Made by a program: the position numbers and the translations under genes
Shown: positions 1-8,285 of the stretch, one piece after another
Numbering within the stretch: position 1 is the stretch's first letter
Layout of the letters: each line of letters starts with the position of its first letter
From: Fibrobacter succinogenes
GTDB taxonomy: Bacteria; Fibrobacterota; Fibrobacteria; Fibrobacterales; Fibrobacteraceae
DNA length: 41,580 bases
Direction: 5' to 3'
NCBI GenBank assembly: GCA_902756345.1
Contig: CACVQR010000018.1
Span: 1 to 41,580, forward strand
The notes under the pieces: generated by a model
Database searches by the model: none
Told to the model about the DNA's origin: nothing
The model's input: only the letters and a program-made list of their open reading frames with translations

Positions 1-46
1 CCGCCTTCAGCCTTTTCGATTCTTCTTCACGATCTAGGAATTCCAT
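1..46 (-). CDS. AAA ATPase, N-terminal fragment (runs off the left edge)
   Basis: On the minus strand an ATG at 46 opens a frame that runs off the window and starts MEFLDREEESKRLKA. This matches the opening of prokaryotic AAA ATPases of the DUF234/AAA_14 kind, where a (N/F)xDRExE stretch precedes the P-loop. An AGGGG stretch lies just upstream of the ATG, and a TATATT -10 box at 58-53. Only 15 codons are visible, so the family call rests on this short motif and on similarity to the starts of the two complete ATPases in the window (FTDREAETKRLKAN at 15603 and IGRNSEIELLERY at 6594). Confidence 0.55.
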   Translation of the reverse strand, partial: MEFLDREEESKRLKA

Positions 47-52
47 ACCCCT

Positions 53-99
53 AATATAACAAATTATTTAGCAGAAAAATAATTTTCCTACTAAATAAT
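53..99 (-). promoter_or_regulatory. Promoter with inverted-repeat operator for the ATPase at 1-46
   Basis: Reading toward the ATPase, a TATATT -10 box covers 58-53. Directly upstream is an 11-of-12 inverted repeat: ATTATTTAGCAG at 63-74 and CTACTAAATAAT at 88-99. The near arm falls in the -10/-35 spacer, so a protein bound here would block RNA polymerase. The arms differ in sequence from the repeats before the other two ATPase genes. Confidence 0.4.
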
Positions 100-160
100 C
101 TTCAAAATTTAGCCATTTATTGAGCGTTTCCCGGCCTGGTCCTTGAGCCAACGAAGGTGA

Positions 161-183
161 GCGAGGGGGACACCTCCCCCGCC
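161..183. repeat. GGGGG/CCCCC dispersed hairpin
   Basis: GGGGG (165-169) and CCCCC (176-180) form a hairpin with an ACACCT centre. A near-identical copy with the same CTCCCCCGCC right arm is at 28026-28044. It looks like a short dispersed hairpin, REP-like in character. Confidence 0.5.
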
Positions 184-195
184 CATGCCTTCAAA

Positions 196-250
196 GCATA
201 TCTTTTATGCAAAATAAGTATTTTGATTTGTTGCGGGATTTGGTTATTTT
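196..250 (+). promoter_or_regulatory. LysR-type operator and promoter, aldo/keto reductase
   Basis: A perfect inverted repeat GCATA-TCTTT-TATGC (196-210) abuts the palindrome AAAATAAGTATTTT (211-224). A possible -35 TTTTGA (221-226) overlaps the palindrome, with a TTATTT/TATTTT -10 about 17 bp on. The same composite recurs before the genes starting at 5061, 8256, 12068 and 22850. The geometry (dyad site plus second site at -35) is typical of LysR-activated promoters. The projected transcription start falls close to the ATG at 257. Confidence 0.55.
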
Positions 251-256
251 TAGGGC

Positions 257-1195
257 ATGAGGTGGTTCAGTTTCTTGTTCGTTTTCCTGTTCATGGCGTG
301 TTCGAGCGATGCGGCGTCGCAGGCGGTGCCGAAGGTTTCGGACAAAGGAGATTCAAGCGTGCAGAGTAGCAAAGGGGCGGCCCCTACGGTCAAATTAAAT
401 TCGGGTTTCGACATGCCGGTTCTCGGGCTTGGCACCTGGACTTTGCGCGGCAAGGTGGCTGAAGACGCGGTCTATGTCGCTATCAAGAACGGATATCGAT
501 TGATTGATACGGCGAAATATTACGACAACGAAGAAGCCGTGGGCAAGGGAATCCGTCGGGCAATTGACGACGGACTTGTGAAGCGCGAAGATCTGTTCGT
601 GACGTCGAAACTGGTGCCGTGGAGCAATTCCTTGGACGAAGACATCGACGACTCACTCGAAAAGCTGGGGCTCGAATATATTGATTTGATGCTGTTGCAC
701 CAGCACGGGAGCGAAGCCGAGGACAAGGCGGTTTACAAGGCTATGGAACGTGCTGTGAAGGCGAAGAAGATCCGTTCCATCGGCATTTCGAATTACTACA
801 CCGAAAAGACGGCGAAGCGCTTTTTTGCCGATTTCGAAATCAAGCCTGCCGTGGTGCAAAATGAGAACCACGTGTTTTACCAGAACACGAAATTCAAGGA
901 ATACGCAAAACGCTATGGCGCTGTGGTGGAATCTTATTACCCGCTGGGCGGGCGCGGCCACACCGAAGACGTCTTGGGGAACAAGGTTGTCGCAAAGATA
1001 GCGAAGGCTCACGGGAAATCGGCCGCACAGGTGGTGTTGCGCTGGCATGTGCAATCGGGCTACATTGCCATTCCGGGCTCCAAGAACCCTGACCACATCG
1101 CAGAGAATATCTCGATTTTCGACTTCGAGTTGACAGACGACGAAATGAAGCAAATCGCCTCCTTAAATACGGGACACCGCTACGAAAACTGGTGA
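257..1195 (+). CDS. Aldo/keto reductase, predicted lipoprotein
   Basis: A 312-residue NAD(P)H-dependent oxidoreductase of the aldo/keto reductase superfamily, expected to reduce small aldehydes or ketones. The catalytic tetrad is visible: Asp and Tyr in LIDTAKYYDNE, Lys in FVTSKL, His in LMLLHQHG. The C-terminal cofactor-binding signature IPGSKNPDHIAEN is also present. The N-terminus (MRWFSFLFVFLFMACSS) is a short lipoprotein signal with Cys15 as likely lipidation site, unusual for a normally cytoplasmic family and implying export. A low-complexity linker of about 35 residues precedes the barrel. The LysR gene follows 66 bp downstream on the same strand. The natural substrate cannot be told from sequence. 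Confidence 0.9.
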   Translation: MRWFSFLFVFLFMACSSDAASQAVPKVSDKGDSSVQSSKGAAPTVKLNSGFDMPVLGLGTWTLRGKVAEDAVYVAIKNGYRLIDTAKYYDNEEAVGKGIRRAIDDGLVKREDLFVTSKLVPWSNSLDEDIDDSLEKLGLEYIDLMLLHQHGSEAEDKAVYKAMERAVKAKKIRSIGISNYYTEKTAKRFFADFEIKPAVVQNENHVFYQNTKFKEYAKRYGAVVESYYPLGGRGHTEDVLGNKVVAKIAKAHGKSAAQVVLRWHVQSGYIAIPGSKNPDHIAENISIFDFELTDDEMKQIASLNTGHRYENW

Positions 1196-1261
1196 AAACA
1201 GCTTCCACTATTCACTTGACGCATAGCGGATTTATTATATTCTCCCCAAAAGGGGCTTTTT

Positions 1262-2074
1262 ATGTTTGTCGAGACCTACATTTTGCGATTGCTGGCCGGG
1301 TTCCTGGAATACGGGACGCTTTCGACCGTAGCAGACAAGCTTTACACTTCGCAGCCGGCGGTGAGCCGCGCGTTCAAGAAGCTGGAAGACGAGATCGGTG
1401 CTCCGCTCTTCGAGCGCAAAAAGAACCGCATTGAGCTGAACGAGAAGGGACGCACGGTCGCCGAATACGCGAAGCGCATCATGGATTTGCAGGGCGAGAT
1501 GATGGAAAAGGTAAGCCCGCAGGGAGCGGGTGCGCGCACGTTCTCTATCGCGTCGGTGGCCATTCTCCCCGCCATGCGGATGATGCAGGAACTGCAAGAA
1601 AAGCACCCGGGGGCACAGGTCACCTACAAGATTATCGACAACGAGGCGGGCGTTCTGAAGGCGCTGAACGAGGGGTCGGCGGATATCGGCATCACCCTTA
1701 AGGCCCCGCGCGCAAAGAAATACCACGCCGAAAAATACATGCAGGAGCGGCTCTCGATTGCACTCCCGAAAAAACACCCGCTGGCCAAGCGCAAGTCCAT
1801 CCGGCTCCGTGAACTCAAGGGTGAAACCATCATCCAGCGCAGCAACGTAGGGTTCTGGGAGCAGGTCAAGCGCAAGAAGATTCCCGACGTCACCTTCATC
1901 AAGCACGACAGCGTGAAGGGCATTTCAAAGCTCATCGAGCAGTCTTCGCTGTTGACGTTCGTTTCGGACCAGAAGTTCGACTACGACATACCCAAGAGCC
2001 GCAAGATTGTGCCGCTCGCCGACCGCGAAATGAACGTGGAATTTTTCAAGGTGACGCTGGCGTCAACTCCCTAG
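1262..2074 (+). CDS. LysR-family transcriptional regulator
   Basis: A 270-residue regulator with the LysR winged helix at about residues 5-62 (LSTVADKLYTSQPAVSRAFK, then APLFERKKNRIELNEKG) followed by a periplasmic-binding-protein-like effector domain. It is somewhat shorter than the usual 290-310. TATATT at 1236-1241 is a possible -10. The gene lies directly behind the aldo/keto reductase and its last 12 bp overlap the convergent gene ending at 2063. Position makes it the natural candidate to bind the operator motif at 196-225 and the four similar sites further on; that link is inferred. Confidence 0.92.
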   Translation: MFVETYILRLLAGFLEYGTLSTVADKLYTSQPAVSRAFKKLEDEIGAPLFERKKNRIELNEKGRTVAEYAKRIMDLQGEMMEKVSPQGAGARTFSIASVAILPAMRMMQELQEKHPGAQVTYKIIDNEAGVLKALNEGSADIGITLKAPRAKKYHAEKYMQERLSIALPKKHPLAKRKSIRLRELKGETIIQRSNVGFWEQVKRKKIPDVTFIKHDSVKGISKLIEQSSLLTFVSDQKFDYDIPKSRKIVPLADREMNVEFFKVTLASTP

Positions 2075-3640
2075 CAGGTGGAAATTCAGGTACCACGAAA
2101 AGGCATGGATGCGCCTGGACATGGGTTCTGCATATTCCGAGGAATAGGCAGCCATTTTCACGTAGGTATCAAGCCTGTGGCCCAAATCCAACCAGGAGAA
2201 CAGCCTGTATTCCACCGCGGTATTGTTGAGGAGCAAGAAATCCCAGCCCGAAACGCCATATTCCGCAGTCGTTCCCTCGATGGTCTTCATGGCATCTATC
2301 GTCGTCTTGTTGTAGATTCTCCACCTCTTGTATAGGGTTTCTATCATCAGGCTGTATTTCACGCCGGAATTGTACTGGTAGCTATCCATGTCGGGCTTGT
2401 AATCCGGGTGAAATTCTTGGATAATGTCATCGTAGCCCATGTCGGCAGAGCCAAGCATAATCCAGTAAACCTGGTTCATGACACGGAACCGCAAGTTGGG
2501 AGTCAGCCAAAGGGCTATGTCCATGGCCCCGCCAAGCGAAAGCGTGCTTACCGTAGCAAGGTCCCCGTAAAAAGTATCGTAATCCAGATTCACCGAAAAA
2601 TCAAGCCAATGGCCTCGCCCGTGGATACCTCTGTTCACAAGTTTCCCCATGATATCCATCTGCAACACATCCCCTTCAAGTCCGCCTTCGCCGAAGAAGT
2701 TTAAAGTGAAGTAATCGAACGGCCGCCTTACCCTCGTGTAGGGCCGACCATACTCAAGGGAAACCGCCATCATTCCGTGACGGTCGTTCCATTCCGCATC
2801 CAGTTCATCGGCGTCTTCGCCACCGAACCGATAGTCAGAACCGAACCTGGAGCCAATACCCGTGGCAACCGTCAACTCGATTGGCGTCCAGCCCGTGTAA
2901 AAATCCCTGTTGCCGAACACCCTGCGCTGGGCATAGCCGGCGGGTTCCAGTGCAAAAGCGAGCAGGTGCCTGTACCAGGGCACCTTGGAACCGTTGTACG
3001 ATGCGCGGGAAAGCCTGTAGAGGACTTCGCCGAACATGGAGCCAGCTACTGTCGTTGAAATTAAGTCATTCGGCGCCGGGTATTCCGTTTCGCAGAACAT
3101 TTCCCAGGTAGAACTCCCAAGGGCGGCAAACGCCATGCTTCCGTAAAAGCCGTAGCCGCCGGCACGGGCCGTGGCGTAATACATGGAGCCCTGATACGGA
3201 TGTCCGTAAAAGTTGATGGCCCAATGGTTATGGTCCCATTCCCAGCCTTCGCGGAAGTTGCGTTTCCAATAGCTGGGGCCCGTATGTGCGTAACTCTTGT
3301 CTAGGACCCAGTAATCCCATGCCCACACAAAGGCGTTGAGCCCGAGCACTTCGGTCCCGACTATAAGCGGGTTTACGTGGGTGCCAAACAGACTGTCTTT
3401 GGGAATAATGGTCGTGTCGGGAGCATTTTCTTTGGGAACCAGGGTGTCGCCCATGTTCCTGAGAAAAACAGTCAGGTCATGCGCTTCCTGCACGCTGAAA
3501 ACAGCGTCCTTATCTAGAATCTTTATTCGGAGGCTGTCCGGAAGTTGTGTAAATTCTTTGTCCAAATTTTGTGCATACGCGGTAACGCAAAAAGATATGA
3601 CAAGAATAACAAACGCTTTTAGAACTTTCAGGAACTTCAC
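2063..3640 (-). CDS. DUF3943 family exported protein
   Basis: A 525-residue exported protein of unknown function. A signal peptide is visible (MKFLKVLKAFVILVISFCVTAYA, cleavage near residue 23). The central part has the aromatic motifs of DUF3943: WDYWVLDKS, a WDHNHWAINFYGHPYQGSMY stretch, and STWEMFCETEYPAPNDLIST. The C-terminal half is rich in alternating aromatic strands and ends in NFHLLGS, suggesting an outer-membrane beta-barrel. The start is GTG at 3640, 184 bp from the divergent methyltransferase start. The 3' end overlaps the LysR gene tail to tail by 12 bp, with no terminator in between. Exact role unknown. Confidence 0.8.
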   Translation of the reverse strand: MKFLKVLKAFVILVISFCVTAYAQNLDKEFTQLPDSLRIKILDKDAVFSVQEAHDLTVFLRNMGDTLVPKENAPDTTIIPKDSLFGTHVNPLIVGTEVLGLNAFVWAWDYWVLDKSYAHTGPSYWKRNFREGWEWDHNHWAINFYGHPYQGSMYYATARAGGYGFYGSMAFAALGSSTWEMFCETEYPAPNDLISTTVAGSMFGEVLYRLSRASYNGSKVPWYRHLLAFALEPAGYAQRRVFGNRDFYTGWTPIELTVATGIGSRFGSDYRFGGEDADELDAEWNDRHGMMAVSLEYGRPYTRVRRPFDYFTLNFFGEGGLEGDVLQMDIMGKLVNRGIHGRGHWLDFSVNLDYDTFYGDLATVSTLSLGGAMDIALWLTPNLRFRVMNQVYWIMLGSADMGYDDIIQEFHPDYKPDMDSYQYNSGVKYSLMIETLYKRWRIYNKTTIDAMKTIEGTTAEYGVSGWDFLLLNNTAVEYRLFSWLDLGHRLDTYVKMAAYSSEYAEPMSRRIHAFSWYLNFHLLGS

Positions 3641-3824
3641 GGCACAATTTTAAGAATTATCACGTCGTTTAAAAAGGGCATATTCGCAACTTTCTGACGG
3701 AGCGACAAATTCTGCAGATTAAACATACATGCACATCTTGATTATCCAAGTCCCCAAATTAAGCCTCAAGAATTTGTCGTTCCAAAAAATGTATATTTTC
3801 TTTGCTAACGAAAGGACTGGTATC

Positions 3825-4580
3825 ATGGATATTCAAGAAAATATAAATGATACTCGGAAAGGTTTTGAGGAATTATTTGCCGCTGGCGATTTTTACAACA
3901 GGCAAACACAGGATTCCGAGCATCTTGAGAAAATAACCGAATTCGTAAAAATTGTTGAAGGTATGAGGGTTCTTGATCTCGGGACCGGAAGCGGCTATCT
4001 TTCGTTTCCGCTAGCGAAAGACAATCCTGGTTGCGAAATCATCGGCCTGGACATCGTCTGCGACGCACTCGAAGCAAACCGCGCAAGGGCAAAGGCCGAA
4101 GGAGCCAAGAACCTCTCGTTTGTAAGTTATGACGGTGTCAATTTCCCGTTTGAGGCGGGTTCGTTCGATGTCGTGGTGACAAGGTATGCGATGCACCATT
4201 TCCCTGACATTGGGCACGGCATTGGCGAGGTGAGCAGGGTATTAAGGCAAGGCGGACAATTTTTTGTTTCGGACCCCCGCCCAAACGACTGCGACAAAGA
4301 CGGTTTTGTCGACGACTACATGAAACTCCGAAAAGACGGACACGTCAAGTTCTATACAAAGGAAGAATGGATTAGCGAATGCGCCAAATGCGGCTTGAAA
4401 CTGCGGGACTGTTTTGACAGTTTCATGCGCTTCGCCAGAAAGAAGGAAACTGTCGCCGGCTATCGGGATGTGCTTAAGAAACACGACAAGGCTGTTGTAG
4501 ATAGTTACGACTTGGTGGAGACCGACACGGAACTTTACATTACGGAGCATGTAAACAATCTTTTGTTTGTAAAAGGCTGA
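3825..4580 (+). CDS. Class I SAM-dependent methyltransferase
   Basis: A 251-residue methyltransferase of the Methyltransf_11 type. Motif I is VLDLGTGSGYLSFPLA, followed by the acidic end of strand 2 (IIGLDIV) and the motif IV/post-IV region FDVVVTRYAMHHFPD. I chose the ATG at 3825 over an upstream in-frame ATG at 3729 because AAAGGA sits 8 nt before it and TATATT lies at 3792-3797. The middle and C-terminal parts resemble UbiE/COQ5-like small-molecule methyltransferases, but no substrate can be assigned. The gene stands alone, divergent from the DUF3943 gene. Confidence 0.88.
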   Translation: MDIQENINDTRKGFEELFAAGDFYNRQTQDSEHLEKITEFVKIVEGMRVLDLGTGSGYLSFPLAKDNPGCEIIGLDIVCDALEANRARAKAEGAKNLSFVSYDGVNFPFEAGSFDVVVTRYAMHHFPDIGHGIGEVSRVLRQGGQFFVSDPRPNDCDKDGFVDDYMKLRKDGHVKFYTKEEWISECAKCGLKLRDCFDSFMRFARKKETVAGYRDVLKKHDKAVVDSYDLVETDTELYITEHVNNLLFVKG

Positions 4581-4659
4581 TGTGCCGAGAAAAATGTCGA
4601 CCTATTTCCCGCTGGACGCCTTATCGCCAAACAGCGCGCTGGCGCTGCATTGTCGCGAC

Positions 4660-5061
4660 TTACTTCCTGATGAACTTTTCGTCGGTCTTGGGCATGGTGT
4701 TGTCGGGCGTGTAGCGCTCGACCGTCATTTTCAAGTCGTACTTGTCGCGGAGTTTTGCAATCGTCTTCATCATGGGTGAAGCGTGGTGCGCGTCGATGGC
4801 CGTCTGGCTTTCCCACGCATCAATCAGCAAGATGGTCTCGGGATCGTCCAGCGACTGGAAATATTCGTAGCGGACGTTTCCCTTCTCGGCGCGGATTTTC
4901 GCCACCGTCCCGCTAGAGACCATCTCTTCGGCGAACTTCTTTGCCGCCCCGTTCTTACCCGTATAGCGCAGGTTTACCGTAATGCTGCTCATGGCACTCT
5001 CCGCAAACACGCTCGCAGCGAGCGCAAGGATTGAAAACAGCGTTAAAAACTTGAGTTTCAT
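4660..5061 (-). CDS. Secreted ABM-fold (quinol monooxygenase-like) protein
   Basis: A 133-residue protein with a signal peptide (MKLKFLTLFSILALAASVFA) followed by a dimeric alpha-beta barrel ABM domain: an ITVNLRY strand, KFAEEMVS helix, GNVRYEYFQSLDDPETILLI hairpin, then WESQTAIDAHHASPMM with the His-His typical of YgiN-like quinol monooxygenases. The start at 5061 is preferred because GGAG lies 7 nt upstream; an in-frame start at 5088 would spoil the signal peptide. It has its own promoter with the shared LysR-type motif (5089-5143). A role with quinones or reactive electrophiles in the envelope is inferred from family and regulon. Confidence 0.8.
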   Translation of the reverse strand: MKLKFLTLFSILALAASVFAESAMSSITVNLRYTGKNGAAKKFAEEMVSSGTVAKIRAEKGNVRYEYFQSLDDPETILLIDAWESQTAIDAHHASPMMKTIAKLRDKYDLKMTVERYTPDNTMPKTDEKFIRK

Positions 5062-5088
5062 TTTGCCACTCCGAAATGCTTTGCACAT

Positions 5089-5143
5089 AATATAAATAAT
5101 TTCGGAGCATGCACAAAATGCTTAATTTTCATGCTCAGTATGC
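5089..5143 (-). promoter_or_regulatory. LysR-type operator and promoter, ABM protein
   Basis: Read toward the gene: GCATACTGAGCATGA (5143-5129), then AAATTAAGCATTTTG (5128-5114) over the -35 position, then a 17-bp gap to TATATT (5094-5089). The order and spacing match the site before the aldo/keto reductase. Confidence 0.5.
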
Positions 5144-5172
5144 GCGGGACGCATAGTGGGAGCAAGCGCTTT

Positions 5173-6594
5173 TCAATATAAGCAATCCGCAGTAAGCTTA
5201 ACGGGAATTGATTCTGAATATTGGTTCTTTTTCAAGGGACATGCCGTAATGAGCGTTTTGAATATTCCCTTGCGGGTTCCGGTTTCGCTCACGAACGCTG
5301 CAAAACGACGTTCCATCTTGTTGAATTCCGATTCGGTAAGGGTGTAATCCGTTTCGGAGTATTTCAATTCGCAAAGGTTTATCATTCCGTCGGCCCGGTC
5401 GATAATCAGGTCAATCTGGGCAGGTGTTTTCTTGTCTTTGCTGCGCCAAGAATACTGCTGTGTCGAAATCGCATCAATCCTGAGAGCTTCTTTAATTTGT
5501 TGAGTATGGAGCAGGCAGACTTTTTCGAAAGCGAGCCCAAGCCAAGTATTCACGACGGGGGTATTGATGTGGTTCTCCCAAAAGCGGGTGTCGCCCTTGG
5601 CTTTGCTGTTGAAGTATAGGTGGAATAAGGTAAACGGATCGACCAGCTGATAAATGCCGCTGTTTTCCTTGACGACCTTCTTTTCGCGCACCATGTATTT
5701 TCGGATAAATCCGCATTCGATGAGATTTTGAATCTGCTCGGAGAGGGTTCCGCCTTTTTCAGCCTTCATTGACGAGATGATTTCCTTGCGGGTCATGCCC
5801 TGTTTTTTTTGAGCGAGTGTTTCCACAATACGCATGTATGGTTCTGCCGCATTGAAAAGAGTCTTGAAAAGTCGCTTGTATTCGCGCCGCATTTCCCCGT
5901 TTTCGGAGAAGTAAAGTCGGTCTATGTTTTGGGCAAGGCTTTCGCTTTCGTCGAAGAGGCTGAGGTAGTAGGCAACACCGCCTGTGAACATGTACGACTG
6001 CAAGACCATTTGCCTGGACCAGGTGAAGTTTTTTGAGAGTAGATAATCCTCGGTTTCCTTGAGCGTAAAAGGCAGAAGCTTTATCTCGTGTGTAATCCTG
6101 TTGTGCAGCCCTCCTCTGCTGTCGATGAGGTTCTTTATCATCCAGGATGTTGCGGAACCACATACGATGAGTTTAAAGTTGTCTTGGGTCGAAGCCCAAC
6201 TATTCCAAAAATGCCCAAGGGCTTTTGTAAAACCAGAACCTTGTGTATCGAGGCTTGGAATTTCGTCAATGAAAACGATACAGGGGTTGCCGTTAGAAAT
6301 TCTGTCCGAAAGGGCTTTGCGCAGTTGAGAAAACGCTTCCATCCAATTTTTAGGACGTTCATTGCTCTTGTAACCGAAGATGTCCATGGCGTCAAGGAAC
6401 GCGTCTATTTGGTCGTCCTTTTTACCTTCCAAGACTCCGGTCATTGAAAAAGCGAATTGGCCTTTGAAGGTTTGGTTGACGAGGAAGGTTTTCCCTACGC
6501 GACGCCTACCGTATAAAGCGATGAATTCCGCCTTTTTAGAGGCGATATATCGCTCTAGCAGTTCGATTTCAGAATTTCTTCCAATTATACTCAT
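5173..6594 (-). CDS. Archaeal-type AAA ATPase with DUF234-like C-terminus
   Basis: A 473-residue ATPase of the family common in archaea and gut bacteria. Walker A is ALYGRRRVGKTFLV (near residue 35), Walker B is PCIVFIDEIPSL, and a sensor-like KLIVCGSATSWM follows. A winged helix (GMTRKEIISSM) and a DUF234-type C-terminal domain with a nuclease-like core (AQIDLIIDRADGMINLCELK) end the protein. The ATG at 6594 is preferred; an upstream TTG at 6630 lies inside the repeated operator motif. The partner and substrate of this family are unknown. The C-terminal D...E-x-K pattern (LIIDRAD...CELKYS) suggests a restriction-endonuclease-like fold, possibly inactive. Confidence 0.85.
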   Translation of the reverse strand: MSIIGRNSEIELLERYIASKKAEFIALYGRRRVGKTFLVNQTFKGQFAFSMTGVLEGKKDDQIDAFLDAMDIFGYKSNERPKNWMEAFSQLRKALSDRISNGNPCIVFIDEIPSLDTQGSGFTKALGHFWNSWASTQDNFKLIVCGSATSWMIKNLIDSRGGLHNRITHEIKLLPFTLKETEDYLLSKNFTWSRQMVLQSYMFTGGVAYYLSLFDESESLAQNIDRLYFSENGEMRREYKRLFKTLFNAAEPYMRIVETLAQKKQGMTRKEIISSMKAEKGGTLSEQIQNLIECGFIRKYMVREKKVVKENSGIYQLVDPFTLFHLYFNSKAKGDTRFWENHINTPVVNTWLGLAFEKVCLLHTQQIKEALRIDAISTQQYSWRSKDKKTPAQIDLIIDRADGMINLCELKYSETDYTLTESEFNKMERRFAAFVSETGTRKGIFKTLITACPLKKNQYSESIPVKLTADCLY

Positions 6595-6603
6595 AATCTT
6601 AAA

Positions 6604-6704
6604 TTTATAACATTTTTCGCCAAAAGTCAATAAAAATTTAAGTTTTGGCGAGATATTGTCTTTATTTTCGCCAAAACTCGCTCAAACAATGAGTTTTGGC
6701 GAAA
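6604..6704 (-). promoter_or_regulatory. Array of four TTTTGGCGAA boxes over the ATPase promoter
   Basis: Four copies of a decamer in alternating orientation: TTCGCCAAAA at 6616-6625, TTTTGGCGA at 6643-6651, TTCGCCAAAA at 6667-6676 and TTTTGGCGAA at 6694-6703. Centres are 27, 24 and 27 bp apart. The last two belong to a perfect 14-bp inverted repeat (6666-6679 and 6691-6704). The first lies between a TTGACT (6630-6625) and a TATAAA (6609-6604) on the minus strand, so binding would cover the ATPase promoter. Confidence 0.55.
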
Positions 6705-6714
6705 TAAAAGTAAA

Positions 6715-6760
6715 TTTCATCGTTACACAAGATTGTGTACCAGGCGTTTGACTTATATTC
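6715..6760. repeat. Dispersed palindromic element, short copy
   Basis: Contains GTTACACAA-GA-TTGTGTACC (6722-6741) between TTTCATCG on the left and AGGCGTTTGACTTATATT on the right. The same flanks and palindrome occur at 15632-15719, where extra palindromes lie between the flanks. It overlaps the 3' end of the PAP2 gene by a few bases. Confidence 0.55.
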
Positions 6761-7586
6761 TCACGCTGAGCACGGCGCCTTTGGTGTCGTCGTAGAATAG
6801 CGGGGCGATGGTGACCTTGGGCGGGGTCTGCTTTTCGCCGGCTTTTTCCTTGTAGAACACGCTGCCGATGTACCAGCCGATGGAAGCTCCCATCAGGGTG
6901 CCCGCGACGGCGTCGGAGAACCAGTGGGCTTCGCCTTTTGCGCCGAGCACCATGCTTGTCGCGATATAGCCCGCATACAGGGCGCAGCCCGCCACGACGA
7001 GGGGCTTGTCGCGGTGGTAGCTTGCGATGCTCATGGCCATGGCAGCGTTGGTCATGGAATGCCCCGAGGGCCAGCCGTAAAAGACGCCGCGCCTAAAAAA
7101 TCCCCACTTGAAATCGCGGGAACGCTCGCCGCTGTTGAGTTCTGTGTCAGGGTGCTCGCGGGCCGAAATCGCCTTGAGGATGTTGTTGTAGAGGAACGCC
7201 ACGGCGGTAGCCTGCACGGCGACGGCACCGGTGTTGTTCAGCGTGCGGTTGTCGCTGATAAAGTACATGTAGCCCGGAACAAGAATCGGGAAGAACGTCC
7301 CCATCATCATGCCGGGAGTGAACGCGATGCCGTACGTGAGCTGGTCCTGACGGGCCGCAAAACGGGCAACCATCAAATCGTTATTTTCCATCGAGAACTT
7401 GTACGTAAGCGCACCGCCGAGCATGTGGAACCCGAGCGGCCAGCCAAACGCACTCAGCAACATGTTGTGTCCCAGATGATCGAACGGGGAAAGCTTTGGC
7501 GCGGTATCGACAGTCACCGAGGTTGTTACGGAATCTGCTTCGACAGCAGCAGAACCCGTGGCACAGGCAAAAGCCAAAACCACCAT
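6753..7586 (-). CDS. PAP2-family phosphatase-like membrane protein
   Basis: A protein of at least 277 residues with several hydrophobic segments and PAP2 motifs: KAISAREHP (C1, altered from KxxxxxxRP), YGWPSGHSM (C2) and GEAHWFSDAVAG (C3, with catalytic His and Asp, the usual Arg before it replaced). It probably dephosphorylates a lipid pyrophosphate in the envelope, though the altered C1 makes activity uncertain. The ATG at 7586 has no ribosome site and gives a signal peptide without basic residues. An in-frame CTG at 7622 has GAGG 7 nt upstream and would add IFRLDKIALRW, making a normal signal peptide. It follows the flavodoxin gene by 16 bp (CTG start) or 52 bp (ATG start), as one operon. 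Confidence 0.82.
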   Translation of the reverse strand: MVVLAFACATGSAAVEADSVTTSVTVDTAPKLSPFDHLGHNMLLSAFGWPLGFHMLGGALTYKFSMENNDLMVARFAARQDQLTYGIAFTPGMMMGTFFPILVPGYMYFISDNRTLNNTGAVAVQATAVAFLYNNILKAISAREHPDTELNSGERSRDFKWGFFRRGVFYGWPSGHSMTNAAMAMSIASYHRDKPLVVAGCALYAGYIATSMVLGAKGEAHWFSDAVAGTLMGASIGWYIGSVFYKEKAGEKQTPPKVTIAPLFYDDTKGAVLSVRI

Positions 7587-7638
7587 CCAACGAAGCGCTA
7601 TTTTGTCTAGACGAAAAATCAGGATTTGACCTCGTTTA

Positions 7639-8256
7639 TTATTTCGAGAGCGCCTTCACCCAATCGCGGACAACGGCTTCGGAATCCTTGACCTTGCTTC
7701 CGCGCACAGAAAGGGCGGTCTTCTTGTCGAATGCAGCACCCTTCGCTTGCATCAACTTTTCGAGTGTAGGAAGGCTCCCTGCACCGTCGGACGAACCCTC
7801 GTGAGAGAAGAACGCATAGACGTTTTTGCCTTGCAGGTCCGCCTGCTTCAGGAATGTCATCACGGGCATCGGCACGTCGTACCACCAGACCGGAAAGCCG
7901 ACAAACACCGTCTTGTAACGTTTCATTTCTTCGTCGCTCAGGGAGAGGTTTATCTCGGGATAAATATTTCCGTCCTTTTCCTTTTTGGCAACATCGGCGG
8001 TCTCGTTGTAGCCTATAGAGTATTCTTCCTTGCGTAAGATGCGGGCGTAATCGGCTCCGACTTCGTCGGCAATCCAGTGCGCCATGGTCCGCAAGTGCCC
8101 AGACCAGGTGAAATACACCACCAGCACATCGCCTTTTTTCGAGAAATCGACATCGGCGTTCTGATCAGCCCTGTTGCGTTCGGCGCAGCCTGCCAAGGAG
8201 AGCAGGGCAAGCGCGAACGTTAAGACCGGGATGAAAATTCTTGCGAGTTTTTTCAT
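7639..8256 (-). CDS. Flavodoxin-family lipoprotein
   Basis: A 205-residue protein: lipoprotein signal with lipobox LSLAGC (Cys23), then a flavodoxin domain (Flavodoxin_4 type). The FMN phosphate loop is visible as VVYFTWSGHLRTMA, with the isoalloxazine-binding loops at VGFPVWWYDVPMP and FFSHEGSSDGAGS. Being exported and lipid-anchored, it would act at the envelope, an uncommon place for a flavodoxin. It is the first gene of an operon with the PAP2 gene, and its promoter region carries a variant of the shared LysR-type motif (8286-8343). Exported flavodoxins often sit beside aldo/keto reductases and cyclophilin-like proteins, as here. Confidence 0.88.
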   Translation of the reverse strand: MKKLARIFIPVLTFALALLSLAGCAERNRADQNADVDFSKKGDVLVVYFTWSGHLRTMAHWIADEVGADYARILRKEEYSIGYNETADVAKKEKDGNIYPEINLSLSDEEMKRYKTVFVGFPVWWYDVPMPVMTFLKQADLQGKNVYAFFSHEGSSDGAGSLPTLEKLMQAKGAAFDKKTALSVRGSKVKDSEAVVRDWVKALSK

Positions 8257-8285
8257 GGAATGTTCCTTTTGGGCTATCTTTCTTA

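Noticed and set aside
1216-1241. TTGACG with TATATT as the promoter of the LysR gene at 1262
   Set aside because: Spacing is only 14 bp; kept only as a possible -10.
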